Assembly (NCBI RefSeq): GCF_020085105.1
Contig: NC_058046.1
Location: 15,830,175 to 15,894,174, forward strand
Length of the DNA: 64,000 nt
Reading direction: 5' to 3'
DNA from: Siniperca chuatsi
Lineage: Eukaryota > Chordata > Actinopteri > Centrarchiformes > Sinipercidae
The notes under the pieces are model-generated. The model was not told the DNA's origin. It saw only the letters and a program-made list of their open reading frames with translations, and made no database searches. This document shows, in pieces, positions 1-19,539 of this stretch; positions within the stretch are counted from its first letter, which is position 1, and each line of letters opens with the position of its first letter. Position numbers and translations under genes: made by a program.

Positions 1-1141
1 TGGTCAGGCATGAATGCGGTCTGTGTGTTTTGTCTTCCTAACATATTAATCCATCAAACCATGAAGTGGGGACTATTTGAGCCCTATACCTTAATGAGAT
101 TCTTTTTTAGATTTTTTTTATTTTTTTTACTTAAAAGTAAACTGCAGAGCAGTTAAAAAAAACTTCACATGCAAATAAAGCTAGTAAAGAGTTTACTAGT
201 GGCCAAAACTTTTTTCTATTCCCTTTCTTTTTTCTTTTCTATTTTTGCATATAATGCAGCGAAAATGGGTCACCAATAAATTCTGTCTCAGCATTGATGT
301 AATTGCAACAAAATGCTGCTGAGTAAAAATTGAAGAGCTCGCTGACTGCGGTGGCACAGTCACACACCATCTGGAGTGTATTAGAAAGAGAAGCCGTAAA
401 TATTGCTGAAAAGCCCAGGCGTTATCAGGTATGTAAGCCCGGGCCTTGCTGCATGGCCTCCCATATGTTGACATAATCAGACTGTTGGGATGTCTATTAA
501 AACGTATCTGAATTTAATAAATGAACACATTAATTAAATTCAATTTGTTTGTGCATTTCTCCCAATGACTCCCAGTGTTAGTCTGTTTACATTTTTGGAG
601 AGGGTGGATTATTATGGGATGGAATGCTGCGGGGCTCTTGGGATGTTATCACAGTATTGAGGTTGCTGTTATATTTAGACCATAAGCAACAGGTTAACTG
701 GCTTCAAGTCCAACTTTCACCGAAATTTCATTAACCTGACAGCTAATTATTATACGCACTGGCTTTAGTTATTATTAAGTGGCTTTGTCTTTTATACTGG
801 CATCACTTTGTCGCTGAGAAACATACACACATCCTCTCAAACTTGACAGAATGAATTAGGAGTTCCTCTTGAGCTGCAAACGCTCTGTTACATCCGATTC
901 ACGCTTTTCCCCTTTAAAACCAAGCATTTCCTTTCCGAACATCCGGGTCTCTTTTTTTCCTTGTAGGTAGTGTGATTTTCCACACAGCATTTATATATGT
1001 GCACACACACGCGCCTCCATTCATGTAAATATGGATCCATATACTGTACATACACCAGTGAGAAAACTTGCACTTTGGAGTTTAATGCCACGTGCGGATT
1101 AATTTCTTGGTGATGACAAGCGCACACGCAAATGTAGGGAT

Positions 1142-1164
1142 ACACACACACACACACACACACA
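1142..1164. repeat. (CA)n microsatellite
   Basis: A pure CA run of about 23 bp. Confidence 0.9.
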
Positions 1165-1311
1165 AACATAGACACACGTCCATCCTCATTCACTTTTTAC
1201 GTATATATCCCTCCTCCCCTTTCGCTCACACATCTCCCTCTCTTCCTCACTCACTCCCCCTGGCTTTATCCGTTTCAGTCCGAGGAACACACAGGAACAC
1301 TGTGCAAAAGA

Positions 1312-1373
1312 GACAGAGAGAGAGAGAGGAAAGAGAGAGAGAGGAAAGAGAGAGAGAGGGGGAGAAGGAGAGA

Positions 1374-1418
<45 letters not shown>

Positions 1419-1433
1419 GAGAAGGAGAGACAG
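1312..1433. repeat. GA-rich microsatellite with duplicated module
   Basis: This is a (GA)n tract interrupted by AAAG units. The unit GGGGGAGAAGGAGAGACAG occurs twice, on either side of a pure (GA) run, showing local duplication. Confidence 0.85.
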
Positions 1434-2938
1434 TGGGAGAAAGAGCGTCAAAATGAGCCTTACTTTTTCCCCCCTTTTCCTGCCGTGAATCTTCATCCAT
1501 CCGTCGTTGACAGAGCTTGACTTGATCCAGCCACGAATTCTTCCCCAGTGCTAAAAAGTCTGTAGTAGTGCTCTTTAATTGATATATTTCTGGGCTGTGT
1601 CCCGAACCCAGAAGCTTTAGAGTGGGAAGAGGAGTGCAGATTGAGACATATTGAGCCCGCTTTAAAAGGATCATTTCATCATGTGGGAGGTTGGGACACA
1701 CAAAGTTTGGACCCGTGACTGGCATTCCGGAGAGACATGCATATTTTAAAACAACAAAGCAAGACAGAGACCGGGGGCCCCGGGGTGGGAGGGGAGAAAA
1801 CTTGGAAAGAAGGTACTATCAGATGAACAGCTGTCATTGTTGGGCTTGAACGCATATTAAGATATAGTCATCTGAAAAAAGGAGCTTGTCCAAATAATGT
1901 CATTGGTAGTCCCCATATCACTCATTCATATTTTTAGAATTTTTTTCATTTAAAAATAGATTTTACTTTCTAAAATATTGGAATTGTAAATAATTTATAT
2001 ATTAACACAAAAACACAACTTTCGAGATTTCGAATTTACTGTTTTTGCTATGACAGCGTTTTTAAAGTCTGTATGTTCATTTTTTCCCCTACAGATTATG
2101 CTGAAGTCGTAATTAACAGCTTTAATAGAAAACTATTGGATGAACTTTTTTTAAGGTAAAACACTTTCTGCAACTGTTACACTAAATGGAACCAAACGTC
2201 CAAAACTAAGTGGGAAAATATTGGCCTACTATTGAATTTGAAATAAAATTATTGTCATTTACCTTCTCATAGTGAAGCTTACAGGCTACAAATATTTTTT
2301 ATCCTCAAATATCTAAATAATAGCAGTTAAAGTTGCAATTTAAAACGTCTCCCACGTCTATTTTGTCAAGTCACACACAATTGTATCTCTCCCAAGTAAA
2401 GCCAGTGTGCTTAGCGCTGTCACTTCTGCACAGCTTTTACAACATCACTCCCCCCTTTTTTCTCTGCTGTACTGGAAGGTTTTCTCTCTTGTGCACGGGG
2501 TCCATTCGTGCAAAAAGAGTGGAGAAGGCATAAATAAAAATGTGTTGGCTGTGACGAGAGATCTGTCCGCTGGAAATGAAGGGCCAGGGGAAGAAGACAA
2601 AGGGGGGAAAATGCATGCAGTGGTGTAGAGCTGGATATCTCTGTTAGTTGTCAGCGTTTAGTCCATGGCTGTGGAATGCTAATGAGTGAGGTCTCTCTCC
2701 CTTTTTTTCTCCCTCTCTTTCTCAATCCCCCCTCCTCCTGTCCACCCCCTTCCTCTCTCTCCCTCTCTCTCTCAGGGAGAAAAAGCGGATCGATAGCTGA
2801 CCCGATGGTTTTGGCCAATGCTTTATTTATCTGGCCAGGCAATGATATTATCAGCCTTGAACGTTATATACAGCAAACGTCTTCCTAAATCAACACAAAG
2901 GGATCCGCTTACACAGCGATCCGGGCTTTCTCACAACC

Positions 2939-2942
<4 letters not shown>

Positions 2943-2971
<29 letters not shown>
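2943..2971. repeat. (TC)n microsatellite
   Basis: A pure TC run of about 29 bp. Confidence 0.9.
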
Positions 2972-2974
<3 letters not shown>

Positions 2975-5900
2975 CAGTAGCGCGCGCACACACGCTGGTA
3001 GATACACGCTTTTACGCACGGACAGGCGAAGAACGCGCCCGCACACATACATACAGAAAGACCTCACACATATCTAAAAATCCTACCATTGCCTACACAC
3101 AGTTTTGACAATCACGACATACTTGCGTGCACACAGACACACACATACACACACATATACACGGGCGCGGGGAGGCGTCCCCGGGAGGCGTCCCCTTATG
3201 TTACATTCACAACTAGGGATATTTTATACCCCGTAGGGCTGGATTTGATCCATGGCTTAAAGGTTGCCTATGAGGTCCGCGGACAGATCTCAGAACAGCA
3301 CATTGTAATCATAAGATATGCGTCTCTACATTGACTGTGTACAGTCAATACAACAAGAAACTCGGGCTGTTTGCTGAGATATAGGGCAAACATCTCACGG
3401 GAACCCATTTAATTCTGGACATTTGTCCTCACTGTGCCGTTCCCATTTTGCAAGCGTGTGTGAATGAGGTGCGTGGTAGACATGGCGAAGCACTTGTTGT
3501 CCTGTGTTGTCATCATTTTTACGCACAAGACAATATGAGAAATAAGCCGTGTCATACTTCAGAGGGCCCACAATTCATACAGGGAGCCGCTATTTGGAAA
3601 TTGTTATTGCCTCAAACAACAGTATTTGTCAAATGTGACCGGGAAAACTAGGCTACTATAAGTGAAATGAAGTGACGTGTAACGCCAATAGGACATTTCC
3701 ACTGCTGCATAAAACCATTGGCTTGCATTGAGGGTTTTGGAGAAATAGGTTCGCTGACAACTTAGGATAATAAATGTTTCGCTTTCAGACAGATATCTCA
3801 AACGTGAAATCGCACCCAGCTGCTTGTGTAAAGCAAACAAATAGCCCCCCGTGTTAGGAGTCCTCCACTTGTGGTTTGATGAATGAAACCAGACAAAGGT
3901 AAATGGTTATTTAACTCATTTCGTAGTAACACTTTGGTAACCGGAGTTTCCGAAATTAAAGAGACACAAATGGGGCCCATAGTGTGCCACATATCCATCT
4001 TCCTTACCCACCGCAGCTATAGTCCAATCTGACAGTGTATTTACTTCTCTCTTAGTGCACTTTGTACTTTTTCCTTTGCTTTTATTTAATTAAATATGAG
4101 TACTAATAATGTTGTCATCACAGCAGAGGATAGGAAATGTGATGATAAACGTCTGGTTGAAAAAGAATGAAAATATAGCTAATATTTGAAGCTTATTATT
4201 TCAATATTTGAAGTGTTGCATAATATACTAGTTTGAGGTTCTGTCAAAGCGAGATTCAAAAATGGTCCACAGCCCTAAATAGAAAATATCACTTTTCCTA
4301 GAGTCCTCATGTGTTTTGCTTGTATTGTCTATACAGAAACGTTAATTAGGAACACATGCCACCATTTCATCTGTTTTTGAACTATTGCTTTATATAGCCT
4401 GTAGTGTAACAATTGTATAACCGAATGCTCCCAGCAAGAGGATAAAAGATAGTTTACTCTTGAGGGATTTAGAATACATTATGTGGAGACAACCAGCTGA
4501 AAGCTGCGTTTAATAACCCAGCAAACACTTTGTAACAATACTAGTTCAGAGCTACATAAAACACAAACGACCTGGACTGTTGTGATGGCCATGGTGAAGT
4601 CATATTCATTCTCTTTGAAAAACAAACATTTTTTCTAACATGAACCCTTCCTCGTGCAGGAATCGACCCTCTAGATTATTAAAAAAACACCAGTTAAAGA
4701 CAAACACGCTATATAATTCCAGTGCTTCAGTAATTATCTGTTTTTAAGGCTGCGTTTTAGTTGTTGGTTATGTGTGTCTATTGTTATTTTTTGGTTAAAT
4801 TCAGCATGTTCTGCCTTCAGTACAGAGCAGAAAGGAAAGGCTCCATCAGCTCATTTATTCTGCAACTTTCACCTGACCTAAAGCTCCGGGAGAATCATAT
4901 CCACAATGAGGAAGAACCGATCCAGCCTGAAGGAATATCACATTTATGTTTGTACAGTAGCTTAGGCAACAACAAAGCGTCTGACAACTGACCCAGTGCT
5001 ACAAACAGGTCGATTAGGCGCTAATAGGTACAATATGCCTGAAGAGACATTAATCACGAGAATGAAAACTGTATCCCTGTGAGAGAGCATTTGAGGACAA
5101 CCTAAAACACAACCTATAGCACCATTCCAGCATGAGCGCAAACTAATTAATACCTTAATCTTGTAGCATTTGAACGAGACAGGCAATACAAACAAATAAA
5201 CCACTGGCAGAAATGCACCTCCCCCAGTCCTATAAGGCAGATAACAAATATGGCGATATCAAATTCAGACATTGCAACGTGCTACATGCAGTTCAGCTCC
5301 TGTCCTCCTGTCCCTCGTCACTGCCAGTAGCAGATGAAGATGTGGGCAATATGGCACACAAGCAACACGTCTGATGATGAAGAGGGGGGGACTAACAAGC
5401 AAATGTTAATAATTGTCGCACCGAAACCCCATTTTCGTCTTCATAGCGCCTTCCAATTTATCACATTTGAACACTCTAGGTGTGAGTGTAACAGTGAGGG
5501 TAAATCTAGGTCCATAACTGTGCTTCCTGTGTCATTTGTGAATTATATGGAGACAAAAAAAGAGGGAGCGCACATATAGAGACAGGCCAATGCAAGTACA
5601 GAAACTCTCTGTAACACATCTAACACATTGAGGACGTATCGATGTACTCATTACATTCTGAATGTATCAGGAAAACCAAGGCCACATCTCTTTCTGTCTC
5701 CCTCTCTCTCTCACACACACACAAACACAGAATTGCCTTCCCTTTCACACGTTTCCCCTCTCATTTGTCTCTGCACTTGCTCCACAGTCTCTCTACCCCT
5801 CTCTCTCTCTTTCTTTCTCCCTCCCTTCTCCTTCGTCCTCTCTATTCCCAAACAATGCATCACACTCGGTGTTCCTATCGACTGGCTTACATGCTGTAAA

Positions 5901-6919
5901 ATACATTTTCCAGATTGATCACGCATATCACAGCAGCTTTGCAGCGTTGCCTAACCCTTTTGCTAAATGACGCCCACATCAATATTGAGGCATGCACTAT
6001 CAAGGCAGAGTTTTTAAGGACGGGGGAGAGGGGAATATTGTTTGGTTTGTGAGGAATCACCTTGATTAAGCCACAGGAGGTAGGATGGAGGCGGCTCTGT
6101 GAGGTGTGCAGGCTTTCCTTGCTGTCTGGGAAAATATTAAACATTAATGCGCTCACAGGCTGGCAGAGAGCTCACTGCTGTAGTTCCTCACGTATAGCCT
6201 CCCCTCCTTTGTGTTCGCATTGCCAGTTATGTCAGTGGGTCTGTTAAAATGTAAGGTACGCACCCATAGTGTAATTACTACACTTAATCCCGTGTATCAC
6301 CTCGTTTTCACTGGTATGTGTAATAGAGGCAAACAGTGTATTCAGAAGTATATGTTTCAGTTGAAGGCAATGCAGGATAGTGAATCAGTAACTGTAGGCT
6401 GCAGTTGCGCTTTTCTTATAGGAACCAGGAGCGCACAGAAACAACACATTCCCTCATATGGTTTAAAATAAGCCCGAGCATGTTGACATTTGCTTCCAGG
6501 AAAATGCTTGAGAAGGAGACATCGTTGCCTATTTCTTTTTTTAATAGTACAGTCACCATCACACAACTTCATCAACCGACCCTTCTGCAAAAAGCTGCAT
6601 CATGGAGTAAGCAAATTGAAGGCAACAACCAATAAAATTCAAGAAACAATGAAAATTTTCAAGACGAAACAAACAAAATGTATTTGAAATGATATATTAA
6701 AAGTGCTTTTGATTTTCATGTCTCTCCTGTTTGACTGATGATCGACTCCACACGCATTCATGGCCCGGGGAAAGGCGCCCCAGACGTCCTCTCAGAAAAA
6801 ATGTCCTGGAGGTCAGTTTGCTGCTGTTGCAGGTCCATCGTATCAATTGGGAAAAAAGTTCAACCATCAGTGGTGATATTGTCATAGCGATTAGACTGTT
6901 TCTTATTTGTCTAAATTTC

Positions 6920-6925
6920 TTTATT
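6920..6925 (-). terminator. nr2f1a poly(A) signal candidate (distal)
   Basis: A second AATAAA lies on the minus strand about 550 nt after the nr2f1a stop, in AU-rich sequence. It is a possible alternative 3' end if the proximal signal is bypassed. Confidence 0.3.
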
Positions 6926-7186
6926 TTTCTGTTTTTAAATTCTCACTTCAATTTTAATTCTTGGAGAACATAGCTTCGACAACATATATCGCACTCATTA
7001 TAAGAAGCAAAAGGTTATATCAAAAAATTATTAGTATAGAATCACAGAAACCCTGGTTTAGAACCAGAAAAAATACAAAACAGAGAGGTACATAGACACA
7101 GGACAATTCTTATAATTGCTTGGAAACATTATTTTCCCGCTAAGTCTTGATTCTTTTTTTCTTACTGCGCATATGATGTTTTTCAT

Positions 7187-7192
7187 TTTATT
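7187..7192 (-). terminator. nr2f1a poly(A) signal candidate (proximal)
   Basis: AATAAA lies on the minus strand about 285 nt after the nr2f1a stop. The flanking sequence is strongly A/T-rich. This is a candidate 3' end. Confidence 0.45.
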
Positions 7193-7476
7193 TGTATTTT
7201 TTTTTTACAAAAAAAGGAAAATAAAGACTAGTATTTTACAAAATGAAGAGTATTGTTCTTGAAGATGAGGGTGGATTTACACAGGTGTAAAGTCCAGTTC
7301 CAATATTTTTCTGTACATAATGTATTCCATATCAGTCCCAGAAGACAGAAAAAAAGTAATGTCTTCCAAGTTTCTCAGAAAAGGTCCTATATATAGTCTT
7401 CTTGAAGGAGGATGGGGTGAGGGGTGCTGAATTTTGGTCCTTTTTTCCCTCTCTTTTTTCCACTTTCATATAAGGA

Positions 7477-13878
<6,402 letters not shown>

Positions 13879-14665
13879 ATCTCGGCCCCTGAAAGTGCTA
13901 TAAAGCGAAATGATCGCCGGTGTTTATGAAGCGTAGAGGGGGAAAAATGAGATCTCAAAAGACGGGGCAGTGCAAAGTCAAATCGGAGAACGCAATCTCA
14001 TATGGGGTAAGAAGGGAAGTACAACGCGATCAATACATTCAAAATACAGGAGGCGATTGAATAGGCACCCGATCAGGATATGCAAGTATCGGGAGGCCAG
14101 TTCCAAGGTAAATTGCAGTCAGCCATTCAGGAATCCCTAATCTTGTAGGAAAACCAGAGTCCAGACGTAACAAATTGCAGTTTGATATAAAATAGCCACA
14201 AAGGAAAGGCAGGAGCGATTCACATGGACGAGTAAAAAACCTTTTGCTGGAAAGACACGCGATCCAAAGTGCTGCGGAGATAAATTCCTTTCTCTTTTCT
14301 TCCCCTTGCTCCTTTACACTCCCGTCTTCGCCGTATAGGAGGGGAGGAAAAACTGAAGAGCTGGATTTTTACATCTATATTCTTAAATAAACCTCATCAT
14401 CTCGCCCAGCAGCGAAAGAAAACCGCGTCGCCGAATGAAGTGCCCATGTATAGTTTCACCTCTCTCCAGCAGGAGGAATGGAGATACGAAGAGAAAAGAT
14501 AAAAAAAGAAGACCAACACCAACAACTAATAGAATATGCAAGAAGAAGGAGAGACCCAAAAATGAATGCGCTTAAACGAGAGGACCAGCAGAGCAATGTT
14601 TCCGAAACGGGGGATCTGCGCGAATGTCTGTATATAGTGAACTTTGACACTACTATTGAAACTGA
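13879..14665 (-). other. nr2f1a: Probable nr2f1a 5' UTR and core promoter-proximal region
   Basis: This is non-coding sequence immediately upstream of the nr2f1a ATG. If the TATA-like element at 14690-14699 is used, transcription starts about 25-35 bp downstream of it and the leader is about 0.78 kb. That boundary is an inference; only the ATG end is fixed. The overlapping plus-strand open frame at 14478-14741 has no recognisable protein content and I do not call it a gene. Confidence 0.5.
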
Positions 14666-14689
14666 CACGTTTCTATGGAGATCGCTGCG

Positions 14690-14699
14690 CCTTATATGG
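14690..14699. promoter_or_regulatory. CArG box / TATA-like element upstream of nr2f1a
   Basis: The sequence CCTTATATGG (CCATATAAGG on the nr2f1a sense strand) exactly matches the CArG consensus CC(A/T)6GG bound by SRF. On the minus strand it also contains TATAAG, so it could act as a TATA box. It lies about 0.8 kb upstream of the start codon, at the edge of a GA-rich stretch. Use in either role is inferred. Confidence 0.45.
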
Positions 14700-17600
14700 T
14701 GCTCATGTCAAGGAGCCAAGAGAGGGGCTGCTGGAGACTGATAATCAAAGGCGACTGACTGGCCAGAGCCCTGCATAGAGGAGGAGGAGAGGAGGAGAGG
14801 GGGGAGATAGGGAGAGAGAGAAAATGGGAGGCTAAGGTTATAGCCAAGCCCTCTCTTTCTCTCCATTGGTTAGAGTCCCCCTCCGTTCATTCACTGCAAA
14901 AAATGTCCATCCCGATAAGTCATCGGGTCTCGTGTTCAAATCTTAAAATGTAATTTTTTTTGTGAAAACACAGTAGAAAAAAAATGCCATTTACAGAATT
15001 CCACTTATTTCCAATCCCAATCCGAGTCGTTTGTAGATTTTTTAGGAGTCAATAGCTTGAAATAAGGCAGAGTATACAGGGAGATTCCTTTAGAAATCAA
15101 TGGTCGAAGTCATAAAATTTACAGTGATGGGTCGATTGACATTAGAAACAAGTGGAAACATCTCGCCCGATGGAAGATTCAGTCTCCTGTTTTGGTAAAT
15201 CTTAGATTTCCAGAATCAATAGTGAACTGACTGATGTCTGAGGATGGATATTTTTTGCAGTGTTGCCATCCACGACTGGAGGGGCTGGGGGGCTCTGACA
15301 GGCACAATTTACATTGAGCTCGCCCCGCGCTGCTATTTACTTTGAAACCTGATTAGTATGGGCCGTCTATTGTCACCAAAAAGAGGAAGAAACCCTGAAT
15401 AGAATAGCAGAAAAAGCGGGGTAAAGGCAAGGGGGGGGGGGGACAAAGCTTTTTACGCACGTCAAATAAACCAAAAACTGTGCGGAGCGGCGAAAGGGGC
15501 ACTCTGGCACAGAAATTCCCCCAAAGTTTCAAAATGGTTTGTCTTTGACTGCTATCTTTATTATAAAATTAACGGATGGCATTGGTTTGAAGCGGATTTA
15601 TATTTTCGCACGTTGTTTTGTCTTTGGCATGCGCATTGCGGTACATCCTCGTCTGTAATCGGCACAGCCTCGCTGATTAAAACTTACAATTTAGTTAAAA
15701 TGAGTTTAAAAAGGGAGGAACATGTCAATGAGAAGAATGATGCATAAAAGACTGTGTTATACAAACGGGGTGCCATGCCAGCGGCCGAAAATCTCTAAAA
15801 TTAGACGAAGCAATAAGCAATATTCAATAATTACCGAGGTCCTATAGTCTCCACAATCACTGAGCTGTTGTCACATTATGTCTTAATAATGACAGTAATT
15901 CAAAATCATGTGAAGTTGCTGGGAATTTGCATGGGGATTCCGGCTTTTTTGTATCAGGGTTTCTGCAGGCATACTACCTCTCCAACTCAAAAATGTCTGG
16001 ATCGCGCTGCCATCTAGCGTACATTGTACAATTACAACCTCATATTAATGCATGCACAAGTCATCAAGCATGAACACATTTTTAAAACTTAAAAGTTGAT
16101 TTCAGAAATAAAATAAGCCCCAGTTTTCCCTCGTCTTTTTTTGACTTTCACAAAAGTCTTTTGATGTTAAGGTTGTATAACGGAGAGAAAAAAACTTTCA
16201 AAGAACAATAATAAATATAGATTATATTACAACAAAATAAAGATAGTCCCAAAAGTCCACTAACATTTTGATTGCATGTGATTTAGATGGAACACAAAGC
16301 CAAAATGATGTGCGTAAATCATCTCCAAAACATGGTAATACACCATGTTGGAAAAGAATAACCATTCATAATACATCAATGCAATTATTATTTAATAAAA
16401 AATAAACAAAGTCGTTGTATACAGATCTGTAACTACAGAGATATATTAACAGATATTATGGAGCGTAAATATGCAAGTGCCCCCTTTGGAAACGCATAGG
16501 AGGGATGGGTTGTATTTTAAGTATTCAACAAGAGAGCTCTCTCTCCCGTCCCTGTCTCGGACACTCCACAGAAACTCCCCGGCCATATCTCCAGCTCTTT
16601 GAAAAGGTGAAACCAATAAGATTAAATCGGACAAAGATTTTTTTTTCTGTAAGTGTATCATTAAGATTTAACTCCACAGATTGGAAAGGGGCTCCGCGGC
16701 AGAAGAGGAGAGGAGAGTGAGAGGGACAGCGAATGGGAGCAGGGTAGGGGCTCTAATAGAAAGCTGGGAAACGGCGAGAGAAAAATGAGAAAGTGGACAG
16801 CAGGACATTAAAAGAGGTAGCACCGGCAACGGCGGTTACCAGTAGAGGAGCGGCTTTCTACCTGGATAAAACCAGCCATCGTTAAGGCAAGTGCAATATT
16901 TATTTCTCACTTCTCCTACGCTACACACGCGGCTCTAAATGCAAGGCTAAATTCTCTGTGGCACGCCACATGACCGTTAACTTCAAACCATGTAGCCGAC
17001 CCGGGCGGTGTCAGAGTCACAACTTTTTAACTAGGGGACAGACGCATCCTTTCTCCTCATAATCGCAGATCATCGAGACTCGTTTGCCCGTTTCCCAGCA
17101 GTCCTCACTGATTTGTACATCAGATAGTAGTAATGTTATTACAGGCTGGCTATAGTACCTCTGGACGTGGGAGCTTTTTTCGCACGTCCCGTGCACCTCA
17201 CCTGCAAGGCTATTTGTTGTTTGAACACATAATGAAAAGATCGATAGCAGGCTGTTTGTCTCAGCGATAGTGTCACCGGGTAAAAAGGCTGATCAAGGAG
17301 ACCAGCCGTTGCCCATCTTTTACACTGTTTTCCAAGTGCCAGTTTAGCCATTATACTGTCAGATGCAAATAATATAGATTGGCGCAAAATCTCCTGCACC
17401 GGTAAGAACGCATTGTGTGTCAGTAAAGGCTGCAGTGAGGAAATGTAAGATGACATACAATGTGATTTATCAAAGCAGCATTATTGATGTAAAGAGGGTT
17501 GTAATAAAAACTAATATAAAATATATGATGTAGCAATGTAGGCCAGGTTCACTTATTGAAGGACAAACTGCACGTTCAGCATCAGCTTTGTAAAATAACC

Positions 17601-19506
17601 TTATATAATAACATTTAACTTAATCCTCCTACTGAAAGTTGATGCTAATTAATTGCCAAGTAGCCTAACATTTATTTTTAATATCCTATTCATTAAGTAT
17701 ATTACCTTTTCTTATGTGAAAAGCAAAATATCCATGTCTTCATAACATGTTAACTTATTGAAAACACGTAAAGAATTACATAATCACATTATTATTAAAC
17801 ACGTCTTTCAGGTAATGGATGCATTTGCGCATTGGCAGCCGTCTTGCATATATTGCAATGTAATGCTGTTTGCAACAGATAATTAGGGATCTTAGAATAT
17901 TTAAATTCAATCTTATTTTTTCTATTTTAATCTTAATTGAATAATCCACGAATAGATTATGTATGGCTGTTTACATTTCCCCTGTAATATAGTTTTGCCA
18001 AAGGACCTTATTGGTTAAACATTTACAGAAAGCATATAACAGTTTTGCCAAATCTGTGATGATCAATAACTTATGCCCTTTTACACAGATACAGTGGAAC
18101 GTTGTAAGGCTCACGAAATGCAGCTTTAGTACAGCTGAAACCAACAAGCAATCAGTTGGGAAAACATTGAGGTCATAAGTGCAAGGCCCCCCAATAAAAC
18201 AACAGATGACTACAAGGACGCATTTTAGAGCATTCAAAAAGATGCAAACGGATGTAGCCCAGAGATTTATAAATGGTGGAGGGTCTGTTTATTAGGCTAT
18301 TGATTGTGTGTAATCACATCAGGGCTATAACCATAGCATATAGCCAAAAAAAACATTACATGGGCTTAGAGGCTGATTCGCTTTTCCTGGGGGCTTCTGC
18401 TCAAAACGCCTCCTGTGTACACACGAGTGTTGTGTTTCTGGACGCCGGGCTAGAGGGCCACATACAGCTGATGCTGATCCCTGCGACTTCAACTGTCTGC
18501 CTGCAAAATTAAAATAATTCAGAACCAATAAAACGAATAACATGATGGACACTTTTACGCGTGGAACTATGAGCATCGTTGCACATCTCCATGTTGGGTC
18601 CTGCCTGTTTGTGAATAACAGACACTGATTAATAGTGAAATCGAGCACGTGTGGCAATAAGATTCAGCTGCATACCTTTTAAATCACTTTGCACTTGTTG
18701 GACTGTGCTTCTGTGTAGTACGGAGAAGTTTGTCACTAAGTTATTTTTATTAATAATGAAGTGACTTAAGATTTAGTAAGTAAACACTAATGCGCTGCTG
18801 ATAATGGCATTACACTGTTTGACCTGTTTTTTTTAGTGTAGATGCTAATTTGTAGATTATTTTATATTGTTTTATACATTTTCCTAGCATATGAGCTCAC
18901 TAACATTAGGGCAATGTGTTTCACATTTGGCATTAAAACTAAAATAAGATGCACTGTCTGACAGCATAGATGTCACACTGGCAATAAATTCAAACAATTC
19001 ATACGTTTAGTCCCATGTCTGTCTTTCAACGATATGTTTTGAGAAGAATTTGTTTTTGCAAATTGGCTTCCAGATGTTTAGCTTTCTACATGTAAGCAGT
19101 AACCCTGCAGTGGCACATTGATTTATGCTGTTTTAGATAGGCAACAATGGCGAATTTCTTTTTTTAAATTAAGCTGAAATCATCAAATATAAAATCACAT
19201 TTAAGGTCCTCGACCTGTTTGAAACAACAGTGATTTTGACATGGTTTTATAAGTGAGAACCTAGTTGCTACAATGAAGTTAGTGTAACTTTTCTCAACAC
19301 CTCTATAGCCTATACTTAAAAAAAAAGAAAGAAAAGAAAGTGGTTTTGACTGTGTGCACTGCGCTGAACACAGAACAGACACTAACACTATCATATTTTT
19401 GCAAGTCCTAATTTAAAAAAAAATCGAACTAATTCTTATGTTTGAATTAGAGGTTTTGTTGCTTTGAGTGGTTGTGTGTTGAAAAGGGAGGAGGGGGGTT
19501 GAGGGG

Positions 19507-19539
19507 TGTGTGTGTGTGTGTGTGTGTGGGGGGGGGGGG
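19507..19539. repeat. (TG)n followed by a 12-bp G run
   Basis: Eleven TG units run directly into a poly-G stretch. The region is non-coding. Confidence 0.9.

Larger units (their letters stand above)
1..6900. other. Non-coding region downstream of nr2f1a
   Basis: I find no supported gene here. Open frames are short and mostly fall in CA/GA/TC simple repeats. Non-repetitive patches such as 2775-2890 and 6725-6860 look less random and may be conserved regulatory sequence, but this cannot be shown from one genome. Confidence 0.6.

Noticed and set aside
1092..1725. Long open frames on both strands in the GA/TC tract
   Set aside because: They encode Arg-Glu or Ser-Leu repeats produced by the microsatellite.
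14478..14741. 87-codon plus-strand frame over the nr2f1a leader
   Set aside because: It is highly charged and low in complexity, has no domain, overlaps the probable promoter, and has no splice partner.
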